From NCBI GenBank assembly GCA_964636325.1, contig CAZWRV010000136.1, forward strand, positions 1 to 11,888: 11,888 bases of DNA, given 5' to 3'. The notes beneath the pieces are model-generated. The model saw only the letters and a program-made list of their open reading frames with translations. It was not told the DNA's origin and ran no database searches. A program made the translations under genes and the position numbers. Below, in pieces: positions 1-6,845 of this stretch (the first letter of the stretch is position 1; each line of letters begins with the position of its first letter). This DNA is from CAZWRV01 sp964636325. Its GTDB lineage: Bacteria > Verrucomicrobiota > Lentisphaeria > Victivallales > GWF2-50-93.

Positions 1-235
1 ACGCTCCATAGGGGAAAAATTTTTGGAAAAATCGTAACTGCTCAAGATAGGCTAGAGCCCGTCCACAAAAATGGTTTTTTAGAAATTGTTTTCGACCGGG
101 ATGCCGAAACCTGATGGAAAACACGCCTCCAACCGGTGCCACGCGCCGGTTCGACGAAAAATGAAAGCCGGCCTATAAATATCGCATCTCTCTGTCCGCG
201 AGGAACCTGCACGGTCTAAGAGCCGCGTTATTCGC
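1..235. other. Left-edge region without a convincing gene
   Basis: No supported gene is seen. Plus-strand frame 1 is open from the window edge to a TGA at 112-114 (37 codons, ending in residues FDRDAET). It could be the tail of a gene lying to the left, but a frame this short is expected by chance fairly often. An inverted repeat AACCGG (131-136) / CCGGTT (146-151) follows and could form a hairpin, but it has no T-run. The stretch could also be flanking debris of the decayed insertion sequence next to it. Confidence 0.3.
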
Positions 236-237
236 TT

Positions 238-258
238 AATCCGAAAATTCGGATTTTT
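238..258 (+). terminator. Possible small hairpin terminator
   Basis: AATCCGAA (238-245) pairs with TTCGGATT (248-255), and the T-run continues to 258 on the plus strand. This is shaped like a short intrinsic terminator for plus-strand transcription coming from the left. On the minus strand it lies just past the end of the transposase remnant and has no T-run there. The stem is short and AT-containing, so it could be chance or part of an insertion-sequence end. Confidence 0.25.
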
Positions 259-261
259 CCG

Positions 262-601
262 CTATCCGGCTTTCGCCAGCTTCAGTTCCTTCTCCGGTAG
301 CCGTGCGACCACCCATAGGTCGTGGGTCAGGATCGCCCATGCGATGTCCATGGCCCTCCGCCTGAAGCTCCGCATATATCTCGGAGCAGTCAATGCCCTT
401 CTCAAGGCCGGCGGCCTCCCCGTCCCCGGCAAGGCGCCCAAGCGCATCCCTGACAAACCTGTCGATCACCTCGGTGGAAAGCATCTGAGAATACTTGTGC
501 AGCTGGCTCCTGCTCGGGATATTTATCTCCCCGCCGAGCCTTGATGCGCCTATAAACCATTGCAGAAGTATATTGAACTCGGACACTGCAATATTGCGCA
601 T
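262..601 (-). pseudogene. Decayed transposase fragment
   Basis: Two minus-strand frames together resemble parts of one transposase. The 5' part, from the ATG at 601, reads LLQWFIGASRLGGEINIPSRSQLHKY, which resembles the N-terminal or middle part of ISNCY/IS1182-like transposases. The 3' part lies in another frame and reads RRRAMDIAWAILTHDLWVVARL before a TAG at 262-264. It looks like the C-terminal helix region found after the DDE core in such enzymes. The frames switch around 345-380. The whole catalytic core is missing, because only about 110 codons remain of a protein usually over 350 residues. This is therefore a relic with an internal deletion and a frameshift. The intact 121-codon frame at 236-601 is not a real protein in its second half. 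The family assignment rests on memory of sequence style, not on a search. No clear terminal inverted repeats or target duplication were found. Confidence 0.5.
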
Positions 602-677
602 ATTATATCTTGTTTCTCATAGTGAAAAGTGATTCAATAAAAGCTCAGTATCCAACCTAAAATGGTATATCTAGGTC

Positions 678-2873
678 TCACTTCCCGGCGGGCTGCGGCT
701 GGGATTCGGGGTTGGTGGACGGGCCGATGATTATTTCGATGGAGCCGGAGTTGTTCTTGCGCTCCTTCTCGTTAATCATCTCGTTGATGTCCAGGTTGAT
801 TTCCCCGTCGGCGTAGGCTCTGTATTCGGCCTTCTCGGACGAATACGGGAAAATCATCCCTGCCCTTCCGATGCGGATCAGGAGCGCGCCGTAGAGTGCC
901 GTCTTTTCCTGGCGGACGTCCTTGGAGGAGTCCACGTAGAACTTGAAGAACTCCTTGTTGTTGGGGTAGCCGTCGGCGGAGCAGAGCTCCTTCCTTTCGG
1001 AGCAGCTCCATTTGCCGTTGGCGGATATCATGAAGTATTCGCCGCTTTTCACGGTGAAGCCTGTCGCCTTCCAGCCCGTCTGGTTTGCCGGCAGCGAGAA
1101 GCGCTTGCATTTGGGGTTGAGCGCCAGGTCGGCATGCATCTTGGTGTTCTTGTCCACTAGGAGGGGCTGGATCTTGTCCTGGAACCCGAACTTGACGAAC
1201 TTGACGCTGCGCCTTCCCTCCTTGACTGCGATGGAACATGGTGTAGTGAAAGGAGCCTTGCTGGGCTGGATCTGCAAGTCGTCGTCGATATAAATCATGG
1301 CGCCGTCCGGCTTCGAAGTGAATTCGACAGTGAAGGTCTTGACTGACGCTTCGCCGACGGCAGGCTGCTGGTCTTCTGCGCCGGGAGCCGCCGCCCCGCC
1401 GCCGTCCGGCGCCGCGGCGGCGCCCTCGTCGCCCACCGCCTTTGCCACGGCCGCCTTCGCGGCCTGAGCGGTCATTGCCGCCATGGCATCCTTTGTCCGT
1501 TTTCCAATTTCGTTCTTGTTGAAAATCTTGTAGATATCCTTGTCGGGAAGGCTCGCCCTGATGATGAAGCCGTAGGGCGCCGGGGACTGCGCGAGCGGCT
1601 TCGTCCTTATAATCAGCTCCATCGAATTTGATATTGTGGGCCACTCGATGACGTCAGGAGCGTATTTTCCGGGGAGCCGGCCGAGCTGGAAGACATAGTC
1701 TGAACGCGGCGGAACCGGGAATATCATGAAGTAATTCCATGTGGAATCACCTCCGACCGGGCTTTGCTGCGCCTCGCTGTAGCTGGCCTTCACGTTGATC
1801 TTGATGTTGACTACGTCCATGCCGGCCATCTCGGCGGTCCAGATTCCTACGTCAATCCATTTTGCGGCGTTGCCTGACGATGCGATTATGGGCGAGACCT
1901 TTTCGCCGCCCTGGGCGTCGGCCTCCTCGGGTATTGTCGGCTCCTTTGCGGGGGGCTTGATTTCGTTCTTCTGGAACTCGTCGTATTTCGCCCTGACGGC
2001 CTCTTCAGCCTTTTCGCCCTTCAGCCTCAGCTCATCGAGCTGGGGTTTTATGAGTTCCTTGAATTTTTCCAGAGTCTTGGCTTCGAGATCGGGGAGGACC
2101 TTGTCGAATTCCGCGGACACGGCCTCTGCTTCAGCCTTGAACTTGTCCATTGTATCGTTCAGGTCGGCCCGATATTTCTCAGGAAGCTTGAAGCTTGCGG
2201 TCTTGGCGACCTGATCAAGGAGGTCTGTGAATATGGCCTTGGCCTCCCGCGCGACTGCCAGCCCTTTGACGTTGCCGCTTTTTTTCTTCTGCTCGTATGC
2301 GCTGTCGGCCTCCTCGATATACTTCTTGATGATTGCAGAGAGCTTCTCCTTCTTCGGCCCTGAAAGCTGCTCCTTCTCCTTTACGTATTCCTCCTTCAGC
2401 TTGGCGATCTCCTCTGTGTTGATGTCGACTTCGGTCTTCTGCTTGGGCTGCTCCTGCTGTTTTCCGTCCGGCGGAACCGCCTGGCCCGCGTCTTCCTTTC
2501 CAGGCGCGGCCGGCTGCTGGCCGCCGGCTTCCTTCTTTTTCGGTTCTGGATCGGGCTCGTCCGGCTTCTCTATCTCTATGATTTCCCCGTCGATTTCCGC
2601 AGCTATTTTTTTAGTCTTCGGCTTTCCGGCCTTTGGATCAGGGGACGTTGCTGTTGCAGGTTTCGAATCCTTGGTCGACTGGGCGGTCTTCGGATCAGCG
2701 GGTGCTTTGAGGTCGGCTGGAGCCTTCGGAGCCTTGGCAGGCTGCGCGTCTTGTCCGGCCGCAGCCTTAGTATCTTTGAGCGAAGGAGGATTCTGCTCGA
2801 CCGATCCGCATTCCGTCTGCATAAATATGAAAGCCGGAATCAGGCATGATGCAAATATGAGAAAGGTTTTCAT
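678..2873 (-). CDS. Secreted protein with PEGA domain and C-terminal LecA (PA-IL)-like domain
   Basis: A 731-residue protein if started at the ATG at 2873. The frame is open further back to an ATG at 3008, but those 45 codons lie inside a repeat element. The residues after 2873 (MKTFLIFASCLIPAFIF) form a good signal peptide, so 2873 is preferred. Residues about 25-150 are a disordered Lys/Pro/Ala-rich linker and about 150-305 are charged and helical, probably coiled coil. About 335-445 is a beta-rich region I do not recognise. An Ala/Gly-rich linker follows. Residues about 512-585 resemble a PEGA domain (SKPDGAMIYIDDD ... GRRSVKFVKFGF). Residues about 598-717 resemble the LecA/PA-IL-like beta-sandwich: NGKWSCS, GALLIRIG, YADGEINLDINE and NNSGSIEII occur in the usual order, including Asn/Asp residues of the kind that bind calcium and sugar. 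A role in binding cell-wall or surface carbohydrate in the periplasm or outside is inferred. A Cys at residue 22 is not in a good lipobox. It lies 204 bp downstream of the small secreted gene and may be co-transcribed with the motor genes. Confidence 0.85.
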   Translation of the reverse strand: MKTFLIFASCLIPAFIFMQTECGSVEQNPPSLKDTKAAAGQDAQPAKAPKAPADLKAPADPKTAQSTKDSKPATATSPDPKAGKPKTKKIAAEIDGEIIEIEKPDEPDPEPKKKEAGGQQPAAPGKEDAGQAVPPDGKQQEQPKQKTEVDINTEEIAKLKEEYVKEKEQLSGPKKEKLSAIIKKYIEEADSAYEQKKKSGNVKGLAVAREAKAIFTDLLDQVAKTASFKLPEKYRADLNDTMDKFKAEAEAVSAEFDKVLPDLEAKTLEKFKELIKPQLDELRLKGEKAEEAVRAKYDEFQKNEIKPPAKEPTIPEEADAQGGEKVSPIIASSGNAAKWIDVGIWTAEMAGMDVVNIKINVKASYSEAQQSPVGGDSTWNYFMIFPVPPRSDYVFQLGRLPGKYAPDVIEWPTISNSMELIIRTKPLAQSPAPYGFIIRASLPDKDIYKIFNKNEIGKRTKDAMAAMTAQAAKAAVAKAVGDEGAAAAPDGGGAAAPGAEDQQPAVGEASVKTFTVEFTSKPDGAMIYIDDDLQIQPSKAPFTTPCSIAVKEGRRSVKFVKFGFQDKIQPLLVDKNTKMHADLALNPKCKRFSLPANQTGWKATGFTVKSGEYFMISANGKWSCSERKELCSADGYPNNKEFFKFYVDSSKDVRQEKTALYGALLIRIGRAGMIFPYSSEKAEYRAYADGEINLDINEMINEKERKNNSGSIEIIIGPSTNPESQPQPAGK

Positions 2874-2882
2874 GGATTGAAC

Positions 2883-3038
2883 TTCAGATTTCCTGACCTG
2901 CTTGCTATGAAAAAGCTTAACTACTGGAAAATGCCCATGTGGCTTTTCAGGCCGGGGCACTGGAAATCTGAACTGAAATACCTTCCGGAGGTCGGTATTT
3001 CTCCACATTTTTATTCTCCACGGATCAGGATGCCTGAA
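2883..3038 (-). repeat. Structured repeat, copy A (leader of the PEGA/LecA-like gene)
   Basis: This matches the element at 11099-11249 over its whole length, in the opposite orientation in the window but in the same orientation relative to the downstream gene. Perfectly shared blocks include the 16 nt at 2883-2898 and the 15 nt CCACGGATCAGGATG near 3018-3032. The block around the GAAAAGCC hairpin is also shared (TGTGGCTTTTC on the plus strand). Ends are imperfect inverted repeats (TTCAG...TCCTGA). The 11-bp TTCAGATTTCC (2883-2893) pairs perfectly with GGAAATCTGAA (2962-2972). GAAATACC (2975-2982) pairs with GGTATTTC (2994-3001). It ends 9 bases before the ATG at 2873. Its reading frame is open by chance only, because copy B is not open. 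Confidence 0.85.
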
Positions 3039-3077
3039 CTAGGATGTTTGAACTTAGGCGCCGCCGGCAGGCACAAG

Positions 3078-3587
3078 CTATTCCTTGGAGGCTTCGAAGC
3101 ATTTCTTTTCCGAATTCCACAGGTATTTGCCCTCGGGCGGGCTGAAGCTGTATTCCCAGAGCTTCTTGCCGGCGTCCTTCGCGGTCACTTTGACTTTGGA
3201 TATGGAAACTGGATATTTGTCGTTGAATGTTTTTTCCCCGTACATAGGCTTGAGCAGCTCCAGTGTCAGCGGAACTCTGAAGTTGATGTAGTTGTCCAAC
3301 TCCTCGACGAATTTTTCGTCCTTCCTCTTGTATGTGAACTTCTCTGGCTCGTGTATCTTGGTATATTTTCTGCCGTCCGAGTCCTCGAATGGGAATTCCT
3401 GGTGGAATGTGCATTCGAACGTGAGCTGCTCGATTGTCTGAGTCTTGGCGGGCGTGAACTTGAAAGTGAGTATCACCTTTCCGGATGGTTCAAGCTCCCT
3501 TGTTATTTCGACAAGCTTGAAGTCCTGCGCGGCCAAGGAGAGGGACAGGATGGACATGAGCGGCAAAAGGAAGAGTTTGAATTTCAA
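3078..3587 (-). CDS. Small secreted protein of unknown function
   Basis: A 169-residue protein. The start is a TTG at 3587, supported by a strong site GGAGGG (3595-3600) seven bases upstream. The first 20 residues are a clear signal peptide (MKFKLFLLPLMSILSLSLAA, probable cleavage before QDF). The mature part alternates short hydrophobic and polar stretches (for example KVILTFKFTP and YPVSISKVKVTAKD), which suggests a beta-sandwich of about 150 residues. I do not recognise the family. It starts 13 bp after the VWA gene, so it very probably belongs to the motor operon and acts in the periplasm or at the outer membrane. The stop is TAG at 3078-3080. No clear terminator follows; a GC-rich stretch at about 3058-3073 lacks a T-run. 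Confidence 0.85.
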   Translation of the reverse strand: MKFKLFLLPLMSILSLSLAAQDFKLVEITRELEPSGKVILTFKFTPAKTQTIEQLTFECTFHQEFPFEDSDGRKYTKIHEPEKFTYKRKDEKFVEELDNYINFRVPLTLELLKPMYGEKTFNDKYPVSISKVKVTAKDAGKKLWEYSFSPPEGKYLWNSEKKCFEASKE

Positions 3588-3600
3588 TTTTCTGCCCTCC

Positions 3601-4998
3601 TCAGTCTATCTTCTTAACCTGCCTGAACTGGCCCTTGTATGTCTTGCAGAGGGCCTGCAGGAACTCGATGCCGTCCTTGTCCATCTGATAGCCGATGCAA
3701 TGGATGGTAGGGGTCTTGACTCCCTTTTTAAGATAATAGGCCTCATGGAGCATCTTGAGATGAGTGAGGAACTCGTTGAGCGTCCAATACTGCGGCTTCG
3801 GAGGCGGAGGCGGAGTCGGTCTCTTTGTCGGACCGTGCCTGACCTCCTTCTCCTCCCAGTAGCCTGGGGTGGCTGGTGCGCCGGGATCGCCCATGTCGGG
3901 AGGTTCGCCCTCTTTGAGAGGTCTGCCGCCCGGAGGCCTTGGCGGCCTGGCAGGCTGCGGCGGATGCCATACCTTGACCTTTTCGACCTGCGCGTTCGCC
4001 ATGGCGTCGTTATAGGCGTCGATCTCGCCGCGGTGCTGCTCGTTCCACTGTGCGACCATGGTATTGTATGCCTGCATCGCTTCTGCGGTCATCCCCTTTA
4101 GAACCATGGGGGCGCCGTCGCTGATGATCAGGATGGTGTCGGCGCCCTGCTGGAATGAGGCGGTGAGCGCCAGGTCGAGGCGGGTGGTGCCGCCCTGGGC
4201 AGGGAGGCCCTTGCCGTCGTCCCTAACGTTCCCGCTTGAAAGGCCGAGATTGGCGAGGTTGCTGTTGAACGGTTTTAAGAATGCCTTGGCGCGCTTTTTG
4301 TTCTCGTCGTTTGCGACCTGGAGCTTGTCCTCGAAGGTCTGCGCCGCATCGGCGAAGGCGACGACGTTGAACATAGTTCCTTCCGCAAGAGCCTCGATGA
4401 CGCTGTCGAAGCGGTTTTTGACACGTGCGAAGCCTTTTATGCCGCCGCGCTGATCTTCCACCATACTGATGGAGACATCGATGCACAGCATTATCTTCTC
4501 GCCCTTGCCCTTGATGCCGAAAAAGTCGAATTTCGAGACACCGGGGCCGAACCCGCCAACTCCGTGGCCGGTGCCGATCCCTGCTCCGAGCCCGGTGCCC
4601 TGGACGGCCTTGAACTTGGGCTGGAAGGCGGTATGGATAAGCTTGGGATTCATCTTGATTTCAGGGAGCGCGATGTCGGAAGTCTTCATGGCGACCAGGC
4701 GCGGGACGACCGAGGGACGGCTGGAACTCTTCTGACGCTTCTGAACCTTGACCTTGTGCTCGAGCTGCTTGGGCTCGTAGCTCTTCATCGGCGGGGGTGG
4801 CGTCTCGAAAACGGTCTTTTCCTGGATCAGGCTTCTAACGACAATGACCGATCCGAAGATGAGACCTGCCAGAATGTGGACTCCAAGGCTGATGAGCAGA
4901 ACGGTTGTTATAAGCTTCCTGTTCTTTTCTGAAAGCTTAAAATAGCCTGCGGAAACCAGAACCGACTCGAACTGCTTCTGTATCTGATTCTTGGCCAT
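3601..4998 (-). CDS. Membrane-anchored VWA-domain protein with TonB-like N-terminus
   Basis: A 465-residue protein from the ATG at 4998, with GGAGGAG just upstream. Residues 1-28 are a short basic cytoplasmic segment. Residues about 29-53 are one membrane helix containing Ser37-x3-His41, matching the SxxxH core of the TonB/TolA helix that contacts ExbB/ExbD or TolQ/TolR. A Pro-rich segment (PPPP at 67-70) and a basic stretch follow, as in TonB, then a Gly-rich linker at about 134-153. A VWA domain starts at about 167: the MIDAS motif is DVSIS (174-178), Thr271/272 lies in GGTTRLD, and Asp293 lies in ISDGAP. The fold is interrupted at about 300-405 by a helical and Pro-rich insert. It resumes with TIHCIGYQMDKDGIEFLQALCKTYKGQF, the usual last strand and helix. 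There is no TonB_C or OmpA domain. The position, 21 bp after the second ExbD gene, suggests it is the moving partner of the motor, binding a metal-dependent ligand in the periplasm. Confidence 0.9.
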   Translation of the reverse strand: MAKNQIQKQFESVLVSAGYFKLSEKNRKLITTVLLISLGVHILAGLIFGSVIVVRSLIQEKTVFETPPPPMKSYEPKQLEHKVKVQKRQKSSSRPSVVPRLVAMKTSDIALPEIKMNPKLIHTAFQPKFKAVQGTGLGAGIGTGHGVGGFGPGVSKFDFFGIKGKGEKIMLCIDVSISMVEDQRGGIKGFARVKNRFDSVIEALAEGTMFNVVAFADAAQTFEDKLQVANDENKKRAKAFLKPFNSNLANLGLSSGNVRDDGKGLPAQGGTTRLDLALTASFQQGADTILIISDGAPMVLKGMTAEAMQAYNTMVAQWNEQHRGEIDAYNDAMANAQVEKVKVWHPPQPARPPRPPGGRPLKEGEPPDMGDPGAPATPGYWEEKEVRHGPTKRPTPPPPPKPQYWTLNEFLTHLKMLHEAYYLKKGVKTPTIHCIGYQMDKDGIEFLQALCKTYKGQFRQVKKID

Positions 4999-5019
4999 TG
5001 CGCTCCTCCTGTTCCGCGG

Positions 5020-5463
5020 CTACTCCGCCGTCGTCGCTGAAAAGGTTATGTTCTTGATCCCCGCGCTGGCGCAGGCGTTCATGACGTCTATGACCCGCTG
5101 GTGCTTGGCAGTGTCCTCTCCGTTTATGGTAATGAGCGGCTCGTTCTTCGCCATCGTGCATGCGGCCTTGTATTTCCTTAGGATTTCGACGAGCTGGGGA
5201 AGGTTCTGTGAGTCGAACTTGTCGAATTCGCGGCCGTTGAGGAATATGGAGCCGTTTTCGCGGACCTCTATGATCTGCTCGTCGGGCATGTCGAGAGCCT
5301 CGGCCTGGGCCACCGCCCCTGGCAGCTTGATCCCCAGGTCTCCCTCGGACTGCCTCATCGTGGCGGTGGATATGAAATACACCAGGAGCAGGAAGCACAT
5401 GTCGATCAGCGAGCTGATGTTCAGCTCGAGATCCTCCATGTCCGGCATGTCTTTCATCTTCAT
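5020..5463 (-). CDS. ExbD/TolR-type motor protein, second copy
   Basis: A 147-residue protein, the usual ExbD length. A short N-terminal cytoplasmic part rich in Met and Asp (MKMKDMPDMEDLEL) leads into one membrane helix, NISSLIDMCFLLLVYFISTA. It contains Asp21, equivalent to the essential proton-path Asp of ExbD (Asp25) and TolR (Asp23). The periplasmic domain ends with the typical DTAKHQRVIDVMNACASAGIKNITFSA pattern. The start ATG at 5463 has GGAGGAG about ten bases upstream. The gene lies 30 bp after the first ExbD gene and 21 bp before the VWA gene. The two ExbD proteins are diverged, which suggests a mixed dimer inside the ExbB pentamer, as proposed for other clusters with paired ExbD or TolR genes. 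Confidence 0.92.
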   Translation of the reverse strand: MKMKDMPDMEDLELNISSLIDMCFLLLVYFISTATMRQSEGDLGIKLPGAVAQAEALDMPDEQIIEVRENGSIFLNGREFDKFDSQNLPQLVEILRKYKAACTMAKNEPLITINGEDTAKHQRVIDVMNACASAGIKNITFSATTAE

Positions 5464-5493
5464 GGAGCTTTGTCTCCTCCGCTTCCGTCCCTA

Positions 5494-5913
5494 TTATTGT
5501 ATCGTCGACGCCGGCATGTAGACGCCGAAGATGAAATCGCCGACTCCGACCTCGGCCATGGCTGCCATGACCTTCTTGACTTCCTTGTGCGGCGACTGCT
5601 TGTCCGCCCTGAGGTAGACCTTGAGATCGGGGTTTTGTTTTATTTTAAATTGGACGTTTTTCTTGAGGGTCTCGATGTCGATCGGCGTCGACCCCTCGAA
5701 GAGGGTTCCGTCCTTCAGGATGTTCACGGTTAGCCTGTTCGGCTTCTCCTTGGGGACGAAGGCCTTCGAGGCCGTGGGGATGTCAAGCCGGAAGTTCTCC
5801 ATCTGGTTCTGATGGCATGTGCACATGAAGAAGACGAGCAGAAGGAAGACCATGTCGATCATCGGCGCCATCTGGAATGTCGCCTCCTCCTTGTCGTTTA
5901 TAGGCATTTTCAT
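5494..5913 (-). CDS. ExbD/TolR-type motor protein, first copy
   Basis: A 139-residue protein when started at the ATG at 5913, which lies nine bases from AAGGA (5923-5927). The frame extends two codons further to a GTG at 5919, but the spacing there is only three bases. The membrane helix is MAPMIDMVFLLLVFFMCTC, with the conserved Asp near residue 18-20 (PMIDMVFLLL is the family signature). The periplasmic part contains LTVNILKDGTLFEG and ends with HKEVKKVMAAMAEVGVGDFIFGV, the usual ExbD C-terminal unit that detects changes across dimers. It probably pairs with the next ExbD in the axle of the proton channel. It starts about 50 bp after the ExbB gene. Confidence 0.92.
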   Translation of the reverse strand: MKMPINDKEEATFQMAPMIDMVFLLLVFFMCTCHQNQMENFRLDIPTASKAFVPKEKPNRLTVNILKDGTLFEGSTPIDIETLKKNVQFKIKQNPDLKVYLRADKQSPHKEVKKVMAAMAEVGVGDFIFGVYMPASTIQ

Positions 5914-5966
5914 TCGCACTATTCCTTTATGTAATATACCCGCGGGGAGGATTAAGCAAGCCGCCG

Positions 5967-6785
5967 TCAGGCCTGCTGGCCTTCCGCAGAGGCCTCGCCT
6001 CCGGCCTGAGCCTTCGTCGTTGAGACGACGAGGTGGTGCGAGACATCGCCGAGAACCTTGGCGCAGCGGGCAACCTGGGCGATGTATTTCGTCTTGAGGA
6101 AGAAGTAGAAGAACATGGCGGGAATCGCGACGACCAGACCCGTCCAGGTGGTTATCATTGCCACGCCGATGTCTTCCGCGAGCTTTTCAGGGTTACCCAT
6201 CATGCCCATGCCGATCTTGTTGAACGCGCTTATCATGCCGTCGACCGTTCCGAGAAGGCCGAGCATGGGGGCGATCATCGCCATCAGCGATATGACCGTA
6301 ATCGGCCTGAGGCCCGCCTGTGTCTCCTCTACCGACGCCTCCTCCATGGCCTTTTCCATGGATGCCACGTCGAGGACGCCGTGCGTGAGCCTGCGCAGTC
6401 CGGCCGTGAGGATGTTGGTCATGATGCAGGGATTCGAATTGCAGATGTTGATGGCCTCCTCAATGTTCTGCTTCTCGAGGTTTTCCTGGATCTGCGGGAT
6501 CAGGTCGGGGCGGAGCATCTTCTCTGTCCGCGTCTGCATGAATCCGAAGATTGTTAGCCCCAAGGAGATGACCGACGTTATCCCGAGAGGATACATGGCC
6601 CATCCGCCAGCCTTCCAGAACTGCCATACGGTCATGCTCTTCTCCTTAGGCGGGGCGGCTACTCCCGCAGCAGCGGCGTCCCCTGCGGCGGCAGGCGCGG
6701 GATCCTGCGCGAGGACAGAGACAAAGCTGCCGACGGAAAAGAGGAAGACCGCGACCAGGGCCATCAGTGACGTCTTCTTGTTCAT
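5967..6785 (-). CDS. MotA/TolQ/ExbB-type proton channel protein with signal peptide
   Basis: A 272-residue protein from the ATG at 6785, with AAGGAG nine bases upstream. Residues 1-26 are a signal peptide (cleavage likely at VLA-QD), followed by an Ala/Pro-rich linker (27-48). This extra N-terminal part is known in many ExbB proteins and is absent from TolQ. Three membrane helices follow at about 63-83, 162-186 and 205-230. The hallmark MLGLLGTVDGMISAF lies at 174-188, and the third helix carries the conserved Thr-rich face (AMITTWTGLVVAIPAMFF). The cytoplasmic segment between helices one and two has the usual length. Together with the two ExbD proteins it should form the inner-membrane stator driven by the proton motive force. 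The 60-bp gap upstream contains TTTTCA, a 17-base spacer and TATAAG, a weak possible internal promoter. Confidence 0.95.
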   Translation of the reverse strand: MNKKTSLMALVAVFLFSVGSFVSVLAQDPAPAAAGDAAAAGVAAPPKEKSMTVWQFWKAGGWAMYPLGITSVISLGLTIFGFMQTRTEKMLRPDLIPQIQENLEKQNIEEAINICNSNPCIMTNILTAGLRRLTHGVLDVASMEKAMEEASVEETQAGLRPITVISLMAMIAPMLGLLGTVDGMISAFNKIGMGMMGNPEKLAEDIGVAMITTWTGLVVAIPAMFFYFFLKTKYIAQVARCAKVLGDVSHHLVVSTTKAQAGGEASAEGQQA

Positions 6786-6845
6786 GGACTATTTCTCCTT
6801 GAGATTAATTTTTTACTTATATCCTAAAATTCCTGCCGTGAAAAA

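Noticed and set aside
100..170. A possible third, degraded copy of the structured repeat near the left edge
   Set aside because: Only short similarities (TGGAAAAC, CGCC, GCCGG) can be matched, and neither the end repeats nor the AAATACC/GGTATTT hairpin is present.
600..677. A terminator after the PEGA/LecA-like gene
   Set aside because: Only a five-base inverted repeat with a long loop is visible (ACCTA...TAGGT), and no T-run follows on the minus strand.
772..1644. A 290-codon minus-strand open frame inside the PEGA/LecA-like gene
   Set aside because: It overlaps the recognisable PEGA and LecA-like domains in another frame and is Arg/Gly-rich with no fold-like pattern.
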